Shown here piece after piece: positions 8,870 through 17,262 of a DNA stretch of 64,000 nucleotides. Position 1 is the stretch's first letter; each line of letters opens with the position of its first letter. The stretch comes from Collinsella sp. An2 (lineage in GTDB: Bacteria; Actinomycetota; Coriobacteriia; Coriobacteriales; Coriobacteriaceae), in assembly GCF_002160065.1 (NCBI RefSeq), contig NZ_NFJW01000005.1, positions 81,014 to 145,013 on the forward strand. Direction: 5' to 3'. Below the pieces are notes generated by a model. It was given only the letters and a program-made list of their open reading frames with translations. It was not told where the DNA came from and searched no databases. Position numbers and translations under genes: made by a program.

Positions 8870-9219
8870 GCTGCCCCCTATCCATATAGGTAGATAGCTG
8901 CATCGTAAGGCGCATGTCTTACAGGCTTCTCACGCTGGTCTCTCCGTGCTCTCCCCCAAAGCTCACCCAAATCTAACAAGGCAATGAAGCGTCCAGAAAT
9001 GCGCAGGTAGAGCTGCGATTGTGCGCAGCTTTGTGTGTATTATTCCAGCGTGATACAGGCGGAACATGGAAACCGATCATCGCCCAACGGTTACATGCAG
9101 GCTCTGAGCGGCCTGTCAGCGCGGATATAGAGGACGTGGGCGTCCATATGGAAATGCGGGGCAAAGACTTTGGCATTGGGCTCGACGCGGACGAATATGC
9201 TGCTGAGATCGCTCCATGG
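8870..9219. other. AT-richer non-coding leader region of the nuclease gene
   Basis: About 350 bases of lower GC than the surroundings, containing the leader of the nuclease gene (TATCTACC...TATATGG just upstream of its ribosome site). A plus-strand frame from 9019 (MCAALCVLFQRDTGG...) runs into the repeat and shows no family resemblance or good ribosome site; it may be a decayed gene remnant. Nothing else recognised. Confidence 0.35.
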
Positions 9220-9390
9220 AAGTTCGGGGCGTCTGCAGAAAGTTTCCGCACCGAGAGTCCAAATCACCCCCGTTTTTCGAGAATTTTTGGACTCTCAGGG
9301 CCGTAACTTCTGCGAGATGCACGTAACTCGGAAATGCCACACGCAACCAGGAACAACCGTACGCAACTTGAGAGCGGAGCACGTAACTCA
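9220..9390. repeat. Palindromic repeat element, copy 2, with a five-box 20-bp-period array
   Basis: Bases 9220-9316 repeat 7764-7860 with about three substitutions, in the same orientation. Beyond it the box series continues: CCGTAACTTC (9301), ACGTAACTCG (9321), ACGCAACCAG (9341), ACGCAACTTG (9361), ACGTAACTCA (9381). The starts are exactly 20 bp apart, with 10-base variable spacers. A 20-bp period is not a multiple of three, so this is not a peptide repeat. Confidence 0.85.
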
Positions 9391-9408
9391 CAGACGACAG
9401 GCAGCGAT

Positions 9409-9460
9409 AAAAAAGAGCCGCGTCGGCTACGGCCAACAACCGGAAGCTGACGCGGCTCTA
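9409..9460 (-). terminator. Terminator of topA
   Basis: On the minus strand a 14-bp stem (one mismatch; AGAGCCGCGTCAGC with its partner at 9414-9427) and an 18-base loop are followed by TTTTTATCG. It begins eight bases after the topA stop. Confidence 0.88.
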
Positions 9461-9467
9461 TCGCCCT

Positions 9468-12071
9468 TTACTGGGACGCCGACGTCTTTGTTGCAGCCTT
9501 CGAGCCAGACTTCGTCGACGTCTTTTTAGCGGTCGACTTTGCCGTCTTGGCAGCAGACGTTGCCGCTTTTGCCGACGACTTCGCCGACGCGCCCTTGCGC
9601 CCACGGCCGCGCCCAGAAGCGGGCTTCTTCTCCTTACCGGGGCAGTCCATGTTCACGCAGATGCGCCACGGTCCGCGCGCGGTCTCCACCACCACGACGG
9701 GCGCTCCGCAATGCTCGCACACCTCGCCGGTGGCCGTGAGCTTGCCGCGCGCCGGCAGCGGATACGAAACCCCGCACTCGTCGTAGTTGGTGCAGCGGAT
9801 GAATCGCTTGCCGCTGCGCTCGCTCTTATGCGCCACCAGGTCGCCGTGACGACCGGCCTCCTTGCACACCGAGCACTCGCCCACCACCAGATCGGGCTCG
9901 TAGTTCGTGGGGCATTTGGGATTCACGCACGTCTCGTAGGCCTTCTGCCTAAACGGCTGGCACTTGATCCGCGGAGCCCCGCATTCGGGACACACGGCGC
10001 CCTCGCCCTCAATCGGCGAGACCTTGACGCCGCTCGGCACGGGATAGGTGACGTCGCAATCGGGCCATCCCATGCAGCCGATGAAGCTGCCACGAGTTTT
10101 GGCCGAAGTCTTCATGACCAGGTCCTTGCCGCACTTGGGGCAGGTGCCCACCTTGGCATCGGCGGTCACCGCGTCGGCAATCGCCTCGCCCAGATCGTCC
10201 TTGTGCTCGATCAGGTCGTCGAGCATGCCGGCCAGCAACGCACGGGAGTGATCGACCACGTGGTCCTGCGTGTCCTGGCCCTCGGCAACCTTGGTCATAT
10301 CTTCGTCGAGCTCGGCCGTCATCTCGGGCGTCGTGATGCGCGGCGCAAACTCATGCAGCGCGTCTACGATGGCCATGCCGAGCTGACTGGGCTCGATGGG
10401 GTCGTTTTTGAGGTAACGCACCTGGTAGAGACGCTCGATGATGCTTGCGCGCGTGGACTTGGTGCCCAGCCCGCGCTTCTCCATCTCCTGCACCAGACGC
10501 CCCTGGCTGTAGCGCGCCGGCGGCTCGGTCTGCTTGGCCTCGAGCTTGATATCGTGCACGTCCACCGCATCGCCCTCGGAAAGCGGAGGCAGCTGCTCGT
10601 CGCGCTTGAGGCCATACGGATACGCCTCGCGGAAGCCCGGGCTCACCAGCACATCGCCCGACGCCGTGAACGGCTCGCCCGCAACATCGATTGCAAGCTT
10701 CGTGTTCTCAATGGTCGCAGGACCCATAAGCGTAGCCAGGAAGCGCCGCGCGATGAGCATGTAGAGCTTCTTCTGTCCGCCATCGAGCGTCTCGGGATTG
10801 CCCTGGCCCGTGGGATGAATGGGCGGGTGGTCGGTTGTCTCGGTCTTGCCGCGTGTAGGCTTCATGGGCCCCGCCAGCACCTTCTTGCACACAGGCGCCA
10901 GCGCAGGCGAGCCCGCGGCAAGCCCCTTGACGATGCCGCCCAGATCGAGCGAGCGCGGGTACACGGTGTTGTCGACGCGCGGGTACGAGATAAAGCCCGC
11001 CATATAGAGGCTCTCCGCGATGCGCATGGTGCGCGCGGGGCTGATGCCCTCGGCCGCCGCCGCGGCCTGCAGCGACGTGGTGTTGAACGGCGTGGGCGGC
11101 TGCTGTTTGCGCGAGCGCTTGGCAACAGACGTCACCGTGCCCTTGGTGGCGCCGTCGACGTGCGCGAACGCCTGCTCAGCCGCCGTTTTGTCGGTAAAGC
11201 GAGCGGTGGCGTGACTGATCTTGAACTCGGTCTCGGGCTGTCCCGACGCCGCAGCCAGACCGCGAATCTGCCAGTAGTCCTCGGGTACAAACGCCATGCG
11301 CTCGCGCTCGCGCTCCACGACGAGCGCCAGGGTGGGCGTCTGCACGCGACCGGCCGAGCGCACATTGCCAAAGCCGCCGAAACGCGCCAAGGTGAGGTAG
11401 CGGGTAAGCACCGCGCCCCAGATGAGGTCGATGTACTGACGGCTCTCGCCCGCGTCGGCCAGGTTCTGGTCGAGCTCCACAAGGTTGTCGAACGCCGCGG
11501 TTACCTCGCCCTTGATAAGGGCCGAGTACCGGGCGCGATAGGCCGGCACATCGGGCGCGACCTCGCGCACCATATCAAGAGCATCCGAGCCGATGAGCTC
11601 GCCCTCGCGGTCGAAGTCGGTGGCGATAATCACCGCGTCGGATTTCTTGGCCAGGTTCTTGAGCGCGCGGATGATCTCCTTCTCCGCCGGCTTCTTTACG
11701 ATGGGTGCCCAGGTAAGATACGGCAGGCTCTCGACCTTCCAGCCCTTGATATTGATGCCGTTGGGCAGATACGGACGACGTTTGGAGCTGTACGGAGGCC
11801 GCGCAAGACCGTCCGGCACGTCGGCCGGCAGCACCTCGCCGTCTTCGGAAACGCTGTACCAGCCCTGTTTCTTGTCGAACAGGATCTCGTCGGGGAAATC
11901 GGGCGCCAGGATATGACCGGCAAGGCCCATGGACACCCAATCCTCACCCTTCACGGTGAATCGATAGACCGCGGTGTTGTACACCTTGTCGTTCTTTGGT
12001 TTGCCGGCGTCACTCAGCAGCTGAGCAATCTTTTGCGCGGCGATGTTTTTCTCTGCAATGACGAGCTTCAC
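9468..12071 (-). CDS. topA: DNA topoisomerase I (type IA) with four zinc ribbons and a Lys/Ala tail
   Basis: 867 aa from a GTG at 12071, chosen because AAGGAG lies six bases before it; the frame runs on to 12236. TOPRIM motifs KLVIAEKN at the N-terminus and ATDFDREGELIG at about 150-161; GRVQTPTLA near 241; catalytic tyrosine Y363 in FISYPRVDNTVYP. Four C-terminal zinc modules follow (CPKCG..CMGWPDC, CPECG..CVNPKC, CSVCK..CTNYDEC, CEHCG..CVNMDC), then a Lys/Ser/Ala-rich tail typical of actinobacterial TopA. It relaxes negative supercoils. The AEKNIAAQKIA start and YPRxDNTVYP active site resemble archaeal-type enzymes more than E. coli TopA (from memory, not aligned). Confidence 0.93.
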   Translation of the reverse strand: MKLVIAEKNIAAQKIAQLLSDAGKPKNDKVYNTAVYRFTVKGEDWVSMGLAGHILAPDFPDEILFDKKQGWYSVSEDGEVLPADVPDGLARPPYSSKRRPYLPNGINIKGWKVESLPYLTWAPIVKKPAEKEIIRALKNLAKKSDAVIIATDFDREGELIGSDALDMVREVAPDVPAYRARYSALIKGEVTAAFDNLVELDQNLADAGESRQYIDLIWGAVLTRYLTLARFGGFGNVRSAGRVQTPTLALVVERERERMAFVPEDYWQIRGLAAASGQPETEFKISHATARFTDKTAAEQAFAHVDGATKGTVTSVAKRSRKQQPPTPFNTTSLQAAAAAEGISPARTMRIAESLYMAGFISYPRVDNTVYPRSLDLGGIVKGLAAGSPALAPVCKKVLAGPMKPTRGKTETTDHPPIHPTGQGNPETLDGGQKKLYMLIARRFLATLMGPATIENTKLAIDVAGEPFTASGDVLVSPGFREAYPYGLKRDEQLPPLSEGDAVDVHDIKLEAKQTEPPARYSQGRLVQEMEKRGLGTKSTRASIIERLYQVRYLKNDPIEPSQLGMAIVDALHEFAPRITTPEMTAELDEDMTKVAEGQDTQDHVVDHSRALLAGMLDDLIEHKDDLGEAIADAVTADAKVGTCPKCGKDLVMKTSAKTRGSFIGCMGWPDCDVTYPVPSGVKVSPIEGEGAVCPECGAPRIKCQPFRQKAYETCVNPKCPTNYEPDLVVGECSVCKEAGRHGDLVAHKSERSGKRFIRCTNYDECGVSYPLPARGKLTATGEVCEHCGAPVVVVETARGPWRICVNMDCPGKEKKPASGRGRGRKGASAKSSAKAATSAAKTAKSTAKKTSTKSGSKAATKTSASQ

Positions 12072-12446
12072 CGAAGGCTCCTTGTCTATATGCATCCTCG
12101 GCGCAGCGACATGGCCGTGCGGCGCGCGGCGACCGCAGGCCGCAGCACGCGCCCGAGCAGCGGACGATGTCCGCGCGGGGTTTCTTTCGATACCGCACCA
12201 TACCATGAAGCATGGATATACGCGAACAGGACACATTTTTTAGCAATGAACCACGTCGAGAGACATGGACGTTTGCAGCCAGCTGGCCACAGATGCAGCG
12301 GGCCGCAGGGAGTCGGCGACTGCGCGGACGGCAGAGCCGAGACCCCACGACACCCGAGCGGAACGTGGGGCCCGCGGAAGATGCAGGGCCGCGCGAGCTG
12401 CGTGAGGCGGTGCGGCGCCCCTCCACACCCAAAACCTCGACAGCAC
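12072..12446. other. Gene-free region upstream of topA
   Basis: Leader and promoter region of topA on the minus strand, plus spacer to the DUF4097 gene downstream. Long antisense frames exist but show no ribosome sites or family features. Apart from the hairpin listed next nothing is recognised. Confidence 0.4.
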
Positions 12447-12485
12447 AGGCCGGCCCGCCGCTCATCCCTCGCGACGGGCCGGCCT
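12447..12485 (-). terminator. Strong GC hairpin after the DUF4097 gene
   Basis: A perfect 11-bp stem (AGGCCGGCCCG at 12447-12457 with 12475-12485) and a 17-base loop, 60 bases after the stop at 12547. There is no U-tract, so it is a likely but not canonical terminator. Confidence 0.5.
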
Positions 12486-12546
12486 GAAACCAGCGCATAG
12501 GTTTGTGACATCCATCTCGGCGCGCGCTTCGCTGCGCCCCGACCCG

Positions 12547-13488
12547 CTATCGAACGGTCACCGACCCCGAGACGGAGTCTGCCGTGATCTTCGCCGCGCC
12601 GTCGCCCGCCACCACGCGGGCGCTCGGGCCGTTCTCCGTGGTCTCGCCAAGCGCGCTCGAAAAGCTGCCCGAAACGCGATCGCTCGTAAGAGTAAAGCCG
12701 GCGTCGTCCGGAAGGTCGAGCAAGATCGCCCCGCTCGTCGTGCTAGCGTCCAGACTGGGCGGCAGCGAACCGGTCGGAGATACCTTGATGTCGCCGGAAA
12801 CCGTACTGATATCGAGGGACCCCGTCGCCGACCCGTCGAGAGCAATGGCGCCGGAAATCGTTGCGACCGAGACGCCTCCCGCGTCAAGCCCGCTCACCGT
12901 GACATCCGAACTCACCGTGGCCACGTCGAGGTTATCGCAGGCGAGGTCCGCAAGCGACAGGCTCGCCACAGTGCTTTTCAGCGACACCGAGCCAAGCGAC
13001 ACGCCCTGAGGAAGTTCGATCTCGAGCTCCATCGGAGGAAGGTCATATGTGCTGTCGATTCCCTTGGGCAGTCCGTCGTCCACAGAAAGCGTGCCTGCGC
13101 CCTCGTCCAGCTTGACCGTAGCCTTGGTCGGGTCCATGTCGTAGGTGCCGATGCCCACCCTCTCGTGGACAGCCACCTGGTCGCCCGTGCCGCGCTTCAC
13201 GGACACCGAGCCGACGTTCCAGGTGATGTCGAGCGCTTTGACGCTCTCCGCGTCGAACGTCCACCGCTCGCCGATGGGCGAATCGACCGTCGTGCGATGC
13301 GCCGCGCTCCGTGTCCCGCCATCCGAAACGATGTCTCCCAAATCGATATTCAGACCCGAAAGCACGTTTGAGACCCGAGCCTGCAGTCCACCGGTCGCCA
13401 GATAGACCAGCGGAGCCGCGATGAGCGCGATAATCAGCGCGGCCGCGACGATGACCTTGACCTTCTCGTTCTTCTGCAGACGCACCAT
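12547..13488 (-). CDS. DUF4097 family membrane-anchored beta-strand protein
   Basis: A 313-aa protein with one N-terminal membrane segment (VIVAAALIIALIAAPLVYLA, about 12-31) and a surface domain of short repeated strands (LDVATVSSDVTVSG, VSVATISGAIALDG, LDISTVSGDIKVSP), the signature of the DUF4097 adhesin-like beta-helix fold. Related proteins accompany PspC/LiaF-type envelope stress systems; the function here is unknown. The ATG is two bases after the stop of the XRE gene and GGGAGG lies within that gene, so the two are one translational unit. Confidence 0.8.
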   Translation of the reverse strand: MVRLQKNEKVKVIVAAALIIALIAAPLVYLATGGLQARVSNVLSGLNIDLGDIVSDGGTRSAAHRTTVDSPIGERWTFDAESVKALDITWNVGSVSVKRGTGDQVAVHERVGIGTYDMDPTKATVKLDEGAGTLSVDDGLPKGIDSTYDLPPMELEIELPQGVSLGSVSLKSTVASLSLADLACDNLDVATVSSDVTVSGLDAGGVSVATISGAIALDGSATGSLDISTVSGDIKVSPTGSLPPSLDASTTSGAILLDLPDDAGFTLTSDRVSGSFSSALGETTENGPSARVVAGDGAAKITADSVSGSVTVR

Positions 13489-13490
13489 GC

Positions 13491-14159
13491 CTATCGCCTC
13501 CCCTCAGGGTCGCGCGGGTCGGCGGGACGGTCACTCATGCCCTCGCCAGCGCCCTTGGCAGCAGCGGGCGGAACATCCTCGGCCTCACGGGCCAAGGCCC
13601 CGTCGAGGATATTTGCCAGCCAGTGATACACCGGGATGGTGAAAAACACCAGGAACGAGTAGGGAGCCGCACCGGCAAGCGTCAGTATGAACCACAGCGG
13701 TATCATGAGGACGCCGTAGGGGAATGAGCGCCAGGGACCCTTGGTGCGGGCACGGCGGGCGTCGTCGGTCGCCCGCGTGGCCTGGGTGCTCGCCTGCGTC
13801 GCGGCCTCTGCGGCCCGCGCAGCAGCCTGACTCGCCTGCGTGGCGGCAGCGACCGCTTGCGCCGCGGCCTCGCGGTCGGCGGCGCGAGAAGCTTGCTCGG
13901 CCCCCGCCTGCTCCGCGCGCTCGGCGTTCTCAAACGCGACGTCGTCCTCAATCTCTTTGTCGACACTCAACAAATCGTCCAGGCTCACCCCATAAAGATG
14001 CGCGAGGGCAATAAGATTCTCGGTGTCGGGCGAGCTCTCCGCACGCTCCCACTTCGAGACGGCCTGCCGCGAGAGCCCAAGCTCGTTGGCAAGCGCCTCC
14101 TGGCTATATCCCTTCGCGCGTCTAAGCTCAGCCAGACGCTGTGCGATCTGCACGTTCAT
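13491..14159 (-). CDS. XRE-family membrane-tethered transcriptional regulator
   Basis: 222 aa. An N-terminal Cro/CI helix-turn-helix (KGYSQEALANELGLSRQAVSKWE, about 16-38) is followed by an Ala/Gln/Thr-rich heptad region (AAAQAVAAATQASQAAARAAEAAT, about 95-135) that looks like a coiled coil, then two hydrophobic segments (GVLMIPLWFILTLAGAA, PYSFLVFFTIPVYHWLANIL, about 148-185). The order HTH, coiled coil, membrane suggests a regulator that reads membrane state. It is coupled to the DUF4097 gene downstream, probably its signalling or output partner. Its leader contains the structured element at 14224-14363. Confidence 0.82.
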   Translation of the reverse strand: MNVQIAQRLAELRRAKGYSQEALANELGLSRQAVSKWERAESSPDTENLIALAHLYGVSLDDLLSVDKEIEDDVAFENAERAEQAGAEQASRAADREAAAQAVAAATQASQAAARAAEAATQASTQATRATDDARRARTKGPWRSFPYGVLMIPLWFILTLAGAAPYSFLVFFTIPVYHWLANILDGALAREAEDVPPAAAKGAGEGMSDRPADPRDPEGRR

Positions 14160-14223
14160 GATGACCCCAATCCGCCGGAGCCCGATGCCCCGGGCCGTTA
14201 TTCACTCGTTTTGCGGCGCCGTT

Positions 14224-14363
14224 GGCTATACCGTAGCCGGCGGACCGGTCGCCACACCAGCAAGTCTGGTGGGAATTTCCCGCAACTGCCGGTTGCGGAG
14301 CCTCTGAGCTGGGAAAACGCCAACCTGTTCCCCTTGCACCCCGCAGGCTGGAGACCGGGGAAC
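14224..14363. other. Highly structured intergenic element (candidate leader RNA or repeat)
   Basis: Four perfect hairpins follow one another in 140 bases: GGCTA/TAGCC (14224-14238), CACCAG/CTGGTG (14255-14271), CCGCAAC/GTTGCGG (14280-14298) and GTTCCCC/GGGGAAC (14327-14363), plus the palindrome GGGAATTTCCC at 14271. It lies 65-200 bases upstream of the XRE start on the minus strand and downstream of hypB. Read on the plus strand it has fragments in cobalamin-riboswitch order (GGTGGGAAT, CCCGCAACTG, TGGGAAAACGCC, GGCTGGAGACCGGGG), but there is no plus-strand gene to control. Either a leader RNA of the XRE operon, a decayed riboswitch, or a repeat. Confidence 0.45.
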
Positions 14364-14429
14364 ACCACGCCCAGCAGGACCGTGCGGATTGTACAACAGC
14401 CACAGGCAAGCGACGGGACGGGACGCAAG

Positions 14430-15113
14430 CTAGCTGCGGGCGGCCTCGATGCGGTCGACGAGCCACGTGACCCACTCGTCCATGCCGTCCCCCTTGGTGG
14501 CGCTTACGCTAAAGCGCGGTGCCTGAGGATTGAGGTCGTCAAGCGTGCCGTTATATGCCTTCTGGTCGAAGTCGAACGCAGGCGCAACGTCGATCTTGTT
14601 CAGCAGGATCGCGCCGGCATGCTGGAAGATGCCCGGATACTTGACCGGCTTGTCGTCGCCTTCGGGCACCGAGAGGATCATCACGCTGAGGTTCTCGCCC
14701 AGATCAAAATCCACGGGGCATACGAGGTTGCCCACGTTCTCGATAAAGATGACGTCGATGGCATCGAGCCCCACCCCGGCGTCCAGCGCATCGACGGCCT
14801 CGCGAATCATGTTTCCCTCGAGATGGCAGAGCCCGCCGGTGTTGATCTGCACGGCGGGGATGCCGGCCTCTTTCATGGTCACGGCATCTACATCGGACGC
14901 GATGTCGCCCTCGATGACCGCGCAGCGCAGCCCATGGCCGTCGCGCAGCCGCTCGTTGGTCGCAAGAATCGTGGAGGTCTTTCCCGAGCCGGGGCTGGAA
15001 AGCACGTTGATCACAAAGGTATGGCTGCCGCGGAACCGGTCACGCAGCTCGGCGGCCAGGCGGTCGTTGCGCGAGAGGATAGGCGTGGAAATGTCGACGG
15101 TACGCTCGGACAT
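14430..15113 (-). CDS. hypB: Hydrogenase nickel-insertion GTPase HypB
   Basis: 227 aa, ATG at 15113 with AAGGAGG before it. P-loop SSPGSGKTS at 39-47, the metal-site region IEGDIASDVDAV, CHLEGNM and CPVDFDLGE, and the guanine motif NKID. HypB uses GTP hydrolysis to drive nickel delivery from HypA to [NiFe]-hydrogenase. The His-rich nickel-storage N-terminus and CXXCGC motif of E. coli HypB are absent. It follows hypA by about 180 bases on the same strand. No hydrogenase structural gene or hypCDEF is in the window. Confidence 0.93.
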   Translation of the reverse strand: MSERTVDISTPILSRNDRLAAELRDRFRGSHTFVINVLSSPGSGKTSTILATNERLRDGHGLRCAVIEGDIASDVDAVTMKEAGIPAVQINTGGLCHLEGNMIREAVDALDAGVGLDAIDVIFIENVGNLVCPVDFDLGENLSVMILSVPEGDDKPVKYPGIFQHAGAILLNKIDVAPAFDFDQKAYNGTLDDLNPQAPRFSVSATKGDGMDEWVTWLVDRIEAARS

Positions 15114-15294
15114 GGTTCCTCCTTGGATCGTGGTATGGGTGGTGCGCAGGCACAGGACCGACACCTTGCGATGTTGGCCGGACGGCGCAGGGGACGGCGC
15201 AGGGCCTCTCCGACGGCGGCCCGGCAGCGGCGCGAATACACAGGACCGCCCGGGCCACGCGGCGCCGAAGCGGTCCTGAACAGCAGTATCTGGA

Positions 15295-15648
15295 TTAGTC
15301 GGGCGTCTCGATTTCGACCGAGACGATATCGAGATCACGGCCGTGCACGAGGCGCGTGTCTCCACTGCCACAGGCGGGACAGCGCAGATGGCGCACGTCG
15401 TGGTCGAACTCGTTGCCGCATGCCCGGCAAACGCTGTGCGGATGGACCTCCTCGACCGTCAGCTCGCAGGCCGCGGTCTGCGGATCCTCCTCGCGCAGAA
15501 CCTCCCACGCAAAGTCCAACGACTCACGCACGACCTCGGTCATGTCCCCGATGCGCAGCGTCACGCCCACGGCGCGCGTCGCGCCCTCGTGCTGCACGGT
15601 GGCGCGCACGGTGGAAAGCACGCCGTCCACGATGCCCATCTCGTGCAT
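15295..15648 (-). CDS. hypA: Hydrogenase nickel chaperone HypA
   Basis: 117 aa starting MHEMGIVDGVL, with the nickel-binding His2 of the MHE motif and a zinc ribbon CRACGNEF...CPACGSG at about 75-95. It delivers nickel to the hydrogenase large subunit with HypB. Starts eight bases after the tatC stop, so it is probably in the tatA-tatC transcript. The ~180-base gap to hypB contains an 8-bp inverted repeat (AGGACCGC/GCGGTCCT) of unknown meaning. Confidence 0.94.
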   Translation of the reverse strand: MHEMGIVDGVLSTVRATVQHEGATRAVGVTLRIGDMTEVVRESLDFAWEVLREEDPQTAACELTVEEVHPHSVCRACGNEFDHDVRHLRCPACGSGDTRLVHGRDLDIVSVEIETPD

Positions 15649-15655
15649 GAGCGCG

Positions 15656-16444
15656 CTAAGCCTCCTCGTCCTCTTCCGAGAAGAAGCCCAGGCGGCTGCC
15701 CGTGAGCCCCGCCTTGCCCTCGCGCGCCACGATCACGAAGCGCGTAATGGCCAGCGAGAGCTCGTAGAGCGACAGCATGACCGCATAGAGCAGCAACAGC
15801 GTCACCGGGCTGGCGTCCGGGGTCACGGAAGCCGAGATGACAAGCATGACCACGTAGATGTAGCGCCACGCCTTGCGGAAGCTGGCGTAGGGCACGATGT
15901 GGAACGTGGCCAGATAGAACACCACGAGCGGCAGCTCGAAGGAGATGCCAAAGCCCACCATCAGCAGGATCTCGGTGTTCACGTAGTTCTCGAGGTCGGG
16001 AAGCGCGGTCGCGATGGCGTTCGTCTCGCCGATCAGCCACTCGAAAGCCGCCGGAATGATGAGCGCATAGGCGAAGATGGCGCCCGCAAAGAACAGCACG
16101 ACGGCGATGAGCAGCGTCGGCACCACCCAGCGGCGCTCGTTGGGCTTAAGCGCCGGCAGGAAGAAAGCGAGCACCTGCCAAACGATCATGGGGGTGCACG
16201 CCACCGCGGCGATCTTGATGGCGATGCTGAAACGCAGCGAGAAGCCGCCGAGCGAGGACATGATGTAGAACTGGCCGCTCGGCACATACGGGGCGATGGG
16301 ATCGCTCAGGATGTCCACGATCGTAGGGGTGGCGAAGTACATGACGACCGTCATGACGAGCACCGTCACCACAATGATGGTAAGACGGCGACGAAGCTCT
16401 CCCAGATGGTCAAGAAGCGGCATGCGCGCAGGTCCGATAGGCAC
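15656..16444 (-). CDS. tatC: Sec-independent protein translocase TatC
   Basis: 262 aa, GTG at 16444 overlapping the last base of the tatA stop codon (TAGTG), with GGAGGT upstream; an ATG at 16423 is an alternative. MPLLDHLGELRRRL opens the protein, followed by about six membrane segments and the conserved FGISFELPLVVFYL and ASVTPDASPVT. TatC is the twin-arginine signal receptor. Clustering with HypA and HypB suggests export of folded, metal-containing hydrogenase subunits as one client (inference). Confidence 0.96.
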   Translation of the reverse strand: MPIGPARMPLLDHLGELRRRLTIIVVTVLVMTVVMYFATPTIVDILSDPIAPYVPSGQFYIMSSLGGFSLRFSIAIKIAAVACTPMIVWQVLAFFLPALKPNERRWVVPTLLIAVVLFFAGAIFAYALIIPAAFEWLIGETNAIATALPDLENYVNTEILLMVGFGISFELPLVVFYLATFHIVPYASFRKAWRYIYVVMLVISASVTPDASPVTLLLLYAVMLSLYELSLAITRFVIVAREGKAGLTGSRLGFFSEEDEEA

Positions 16445-17142
16445 TACCGCTCACCTCCTTCCACGGCCGGGGCGTCCGGGGCGGTCTTGGGGGCGTCGGC
16501 GTTGGCGCCGGCCTCGGGGGCAGCGCCGGTGCTGGCATCAGCGGCCTCGGCGGCGTTGTCGGCTGCGGCCTCCTCGGCCTCCACCGCGTGATGCTTGCGG
16601 GGACGGCGAGCGTAGAGGTCCTCGGTCGTGCGCACGGGGTCGGCGGCAGGCTCGTCCTGGTTCGCCGCAGACGCATCCGCGGCCTTCGACGCGTCGTCTG
16701 CGGAAGCGCTCGCCGGAGCGGTCGCGGCCGTCGCAGTGGCGGCTGCGGCCTTGTCGTCTGACGGAGCAGCGGAAGCCGTCTCGCCCGACGTGCCTTCAGC
16801 CTCGGCCTCCTTCGCCGCCTTCTCGGCAGCAAGGCGTGCACGGCGCTCTGCGAACGTCTCTTTACGGGCCTCGGCGGCCTTCTCGGTCGCGATATCGGCA
16901 TCCTCGTCGTCCGCTGCGGCGGAAGCACCCGCCTTCTTGGGCTTCAAGGGCGCCTGGGCGGCAGCCGTCATGGGGTCGATGACCTCGGCCTGCACGACGG
17001 ACGTCATCTTTTCCTGGGTCTCTCGGAACTGCCGCAGAGCACGGCCGATCGTCCGACCCATCTGGGGCAGCTTGTCTGGTCCAAAAAGAAGAAAAGCGAA
17101 GACCACGATGATTAGCAGCTCGCCCTCGCCGATACCGAACAC
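16444..17142 (-). CDS. tatA: TatA/TatB-type translocase subunit with long acidic Ala-rich tail
   Basis: 232 aa. MFGIGEGELLIIVVFAFLLFGPDKLPQMGR is the single membrane helix plus FGP hinge of TatA/TatB, followed by an amphipathic helix (TIGRALRQFRETQ). The remaining ~170 residues are a low-complexity Ala/Glu/Asp/Lys tail, much longer than the 60-90 aa of a usual TatA and nearer TatB size. It is the only Tat pore component here; whether it acts as TatA, TatB or both cannot be told. One-base overlap with tatC. Confidence 0.88.
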   Translation of the reverse strand: MFGIGEGELLIIVVFAFLLFGPDKLPQMGRTIGRALRQFRETQEKMTSVVQAEVIDPMTAAAQAPLKPKKAGASAAADDEDADIATEKAAEARKETFAERRARLAAEKAAKEAEAEGTSGETASAAPSDDKAAAATATAATAPASASADDASKAADASAANQDEPAADPVRTTEDLYARRPRKHHAVEAEEAAADNAAEAADASTGAAPEAGANADAPKTAPDAPAVEGGER

Positions 17143-17262
17143 GCGAAACCTCCAAGGGGATTCGTTTGAAGGTCATGCGGCAAGACCACATGACCAGCAT
17201 GAGCACATAACCGTATGAGTATACCGCCCCAGCCCCTTCGTGAGCCCGGGTGCTGGAGTTCT

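Noticed and set aside
9019..9306. 95-aa plus-strand gene
   Set aside because: No ribosome site, no family features and the last third lies in the palindromic repeat.
9301..9390. CRISPR array
   Set aside because: Regular spacing is present, but the boxes are only about 10 bp and degenerate, spacers are 10 bp, and no cas genes are in the window.
14210..14385. Cobalamin riboswitch on the plus strand
   Set aside because: Motif fragments are in the right order, but the GGTG...CCCGC spacing is too short, the B12-box match is partial and no plus-strand gene follows. Kept only as a structured element.
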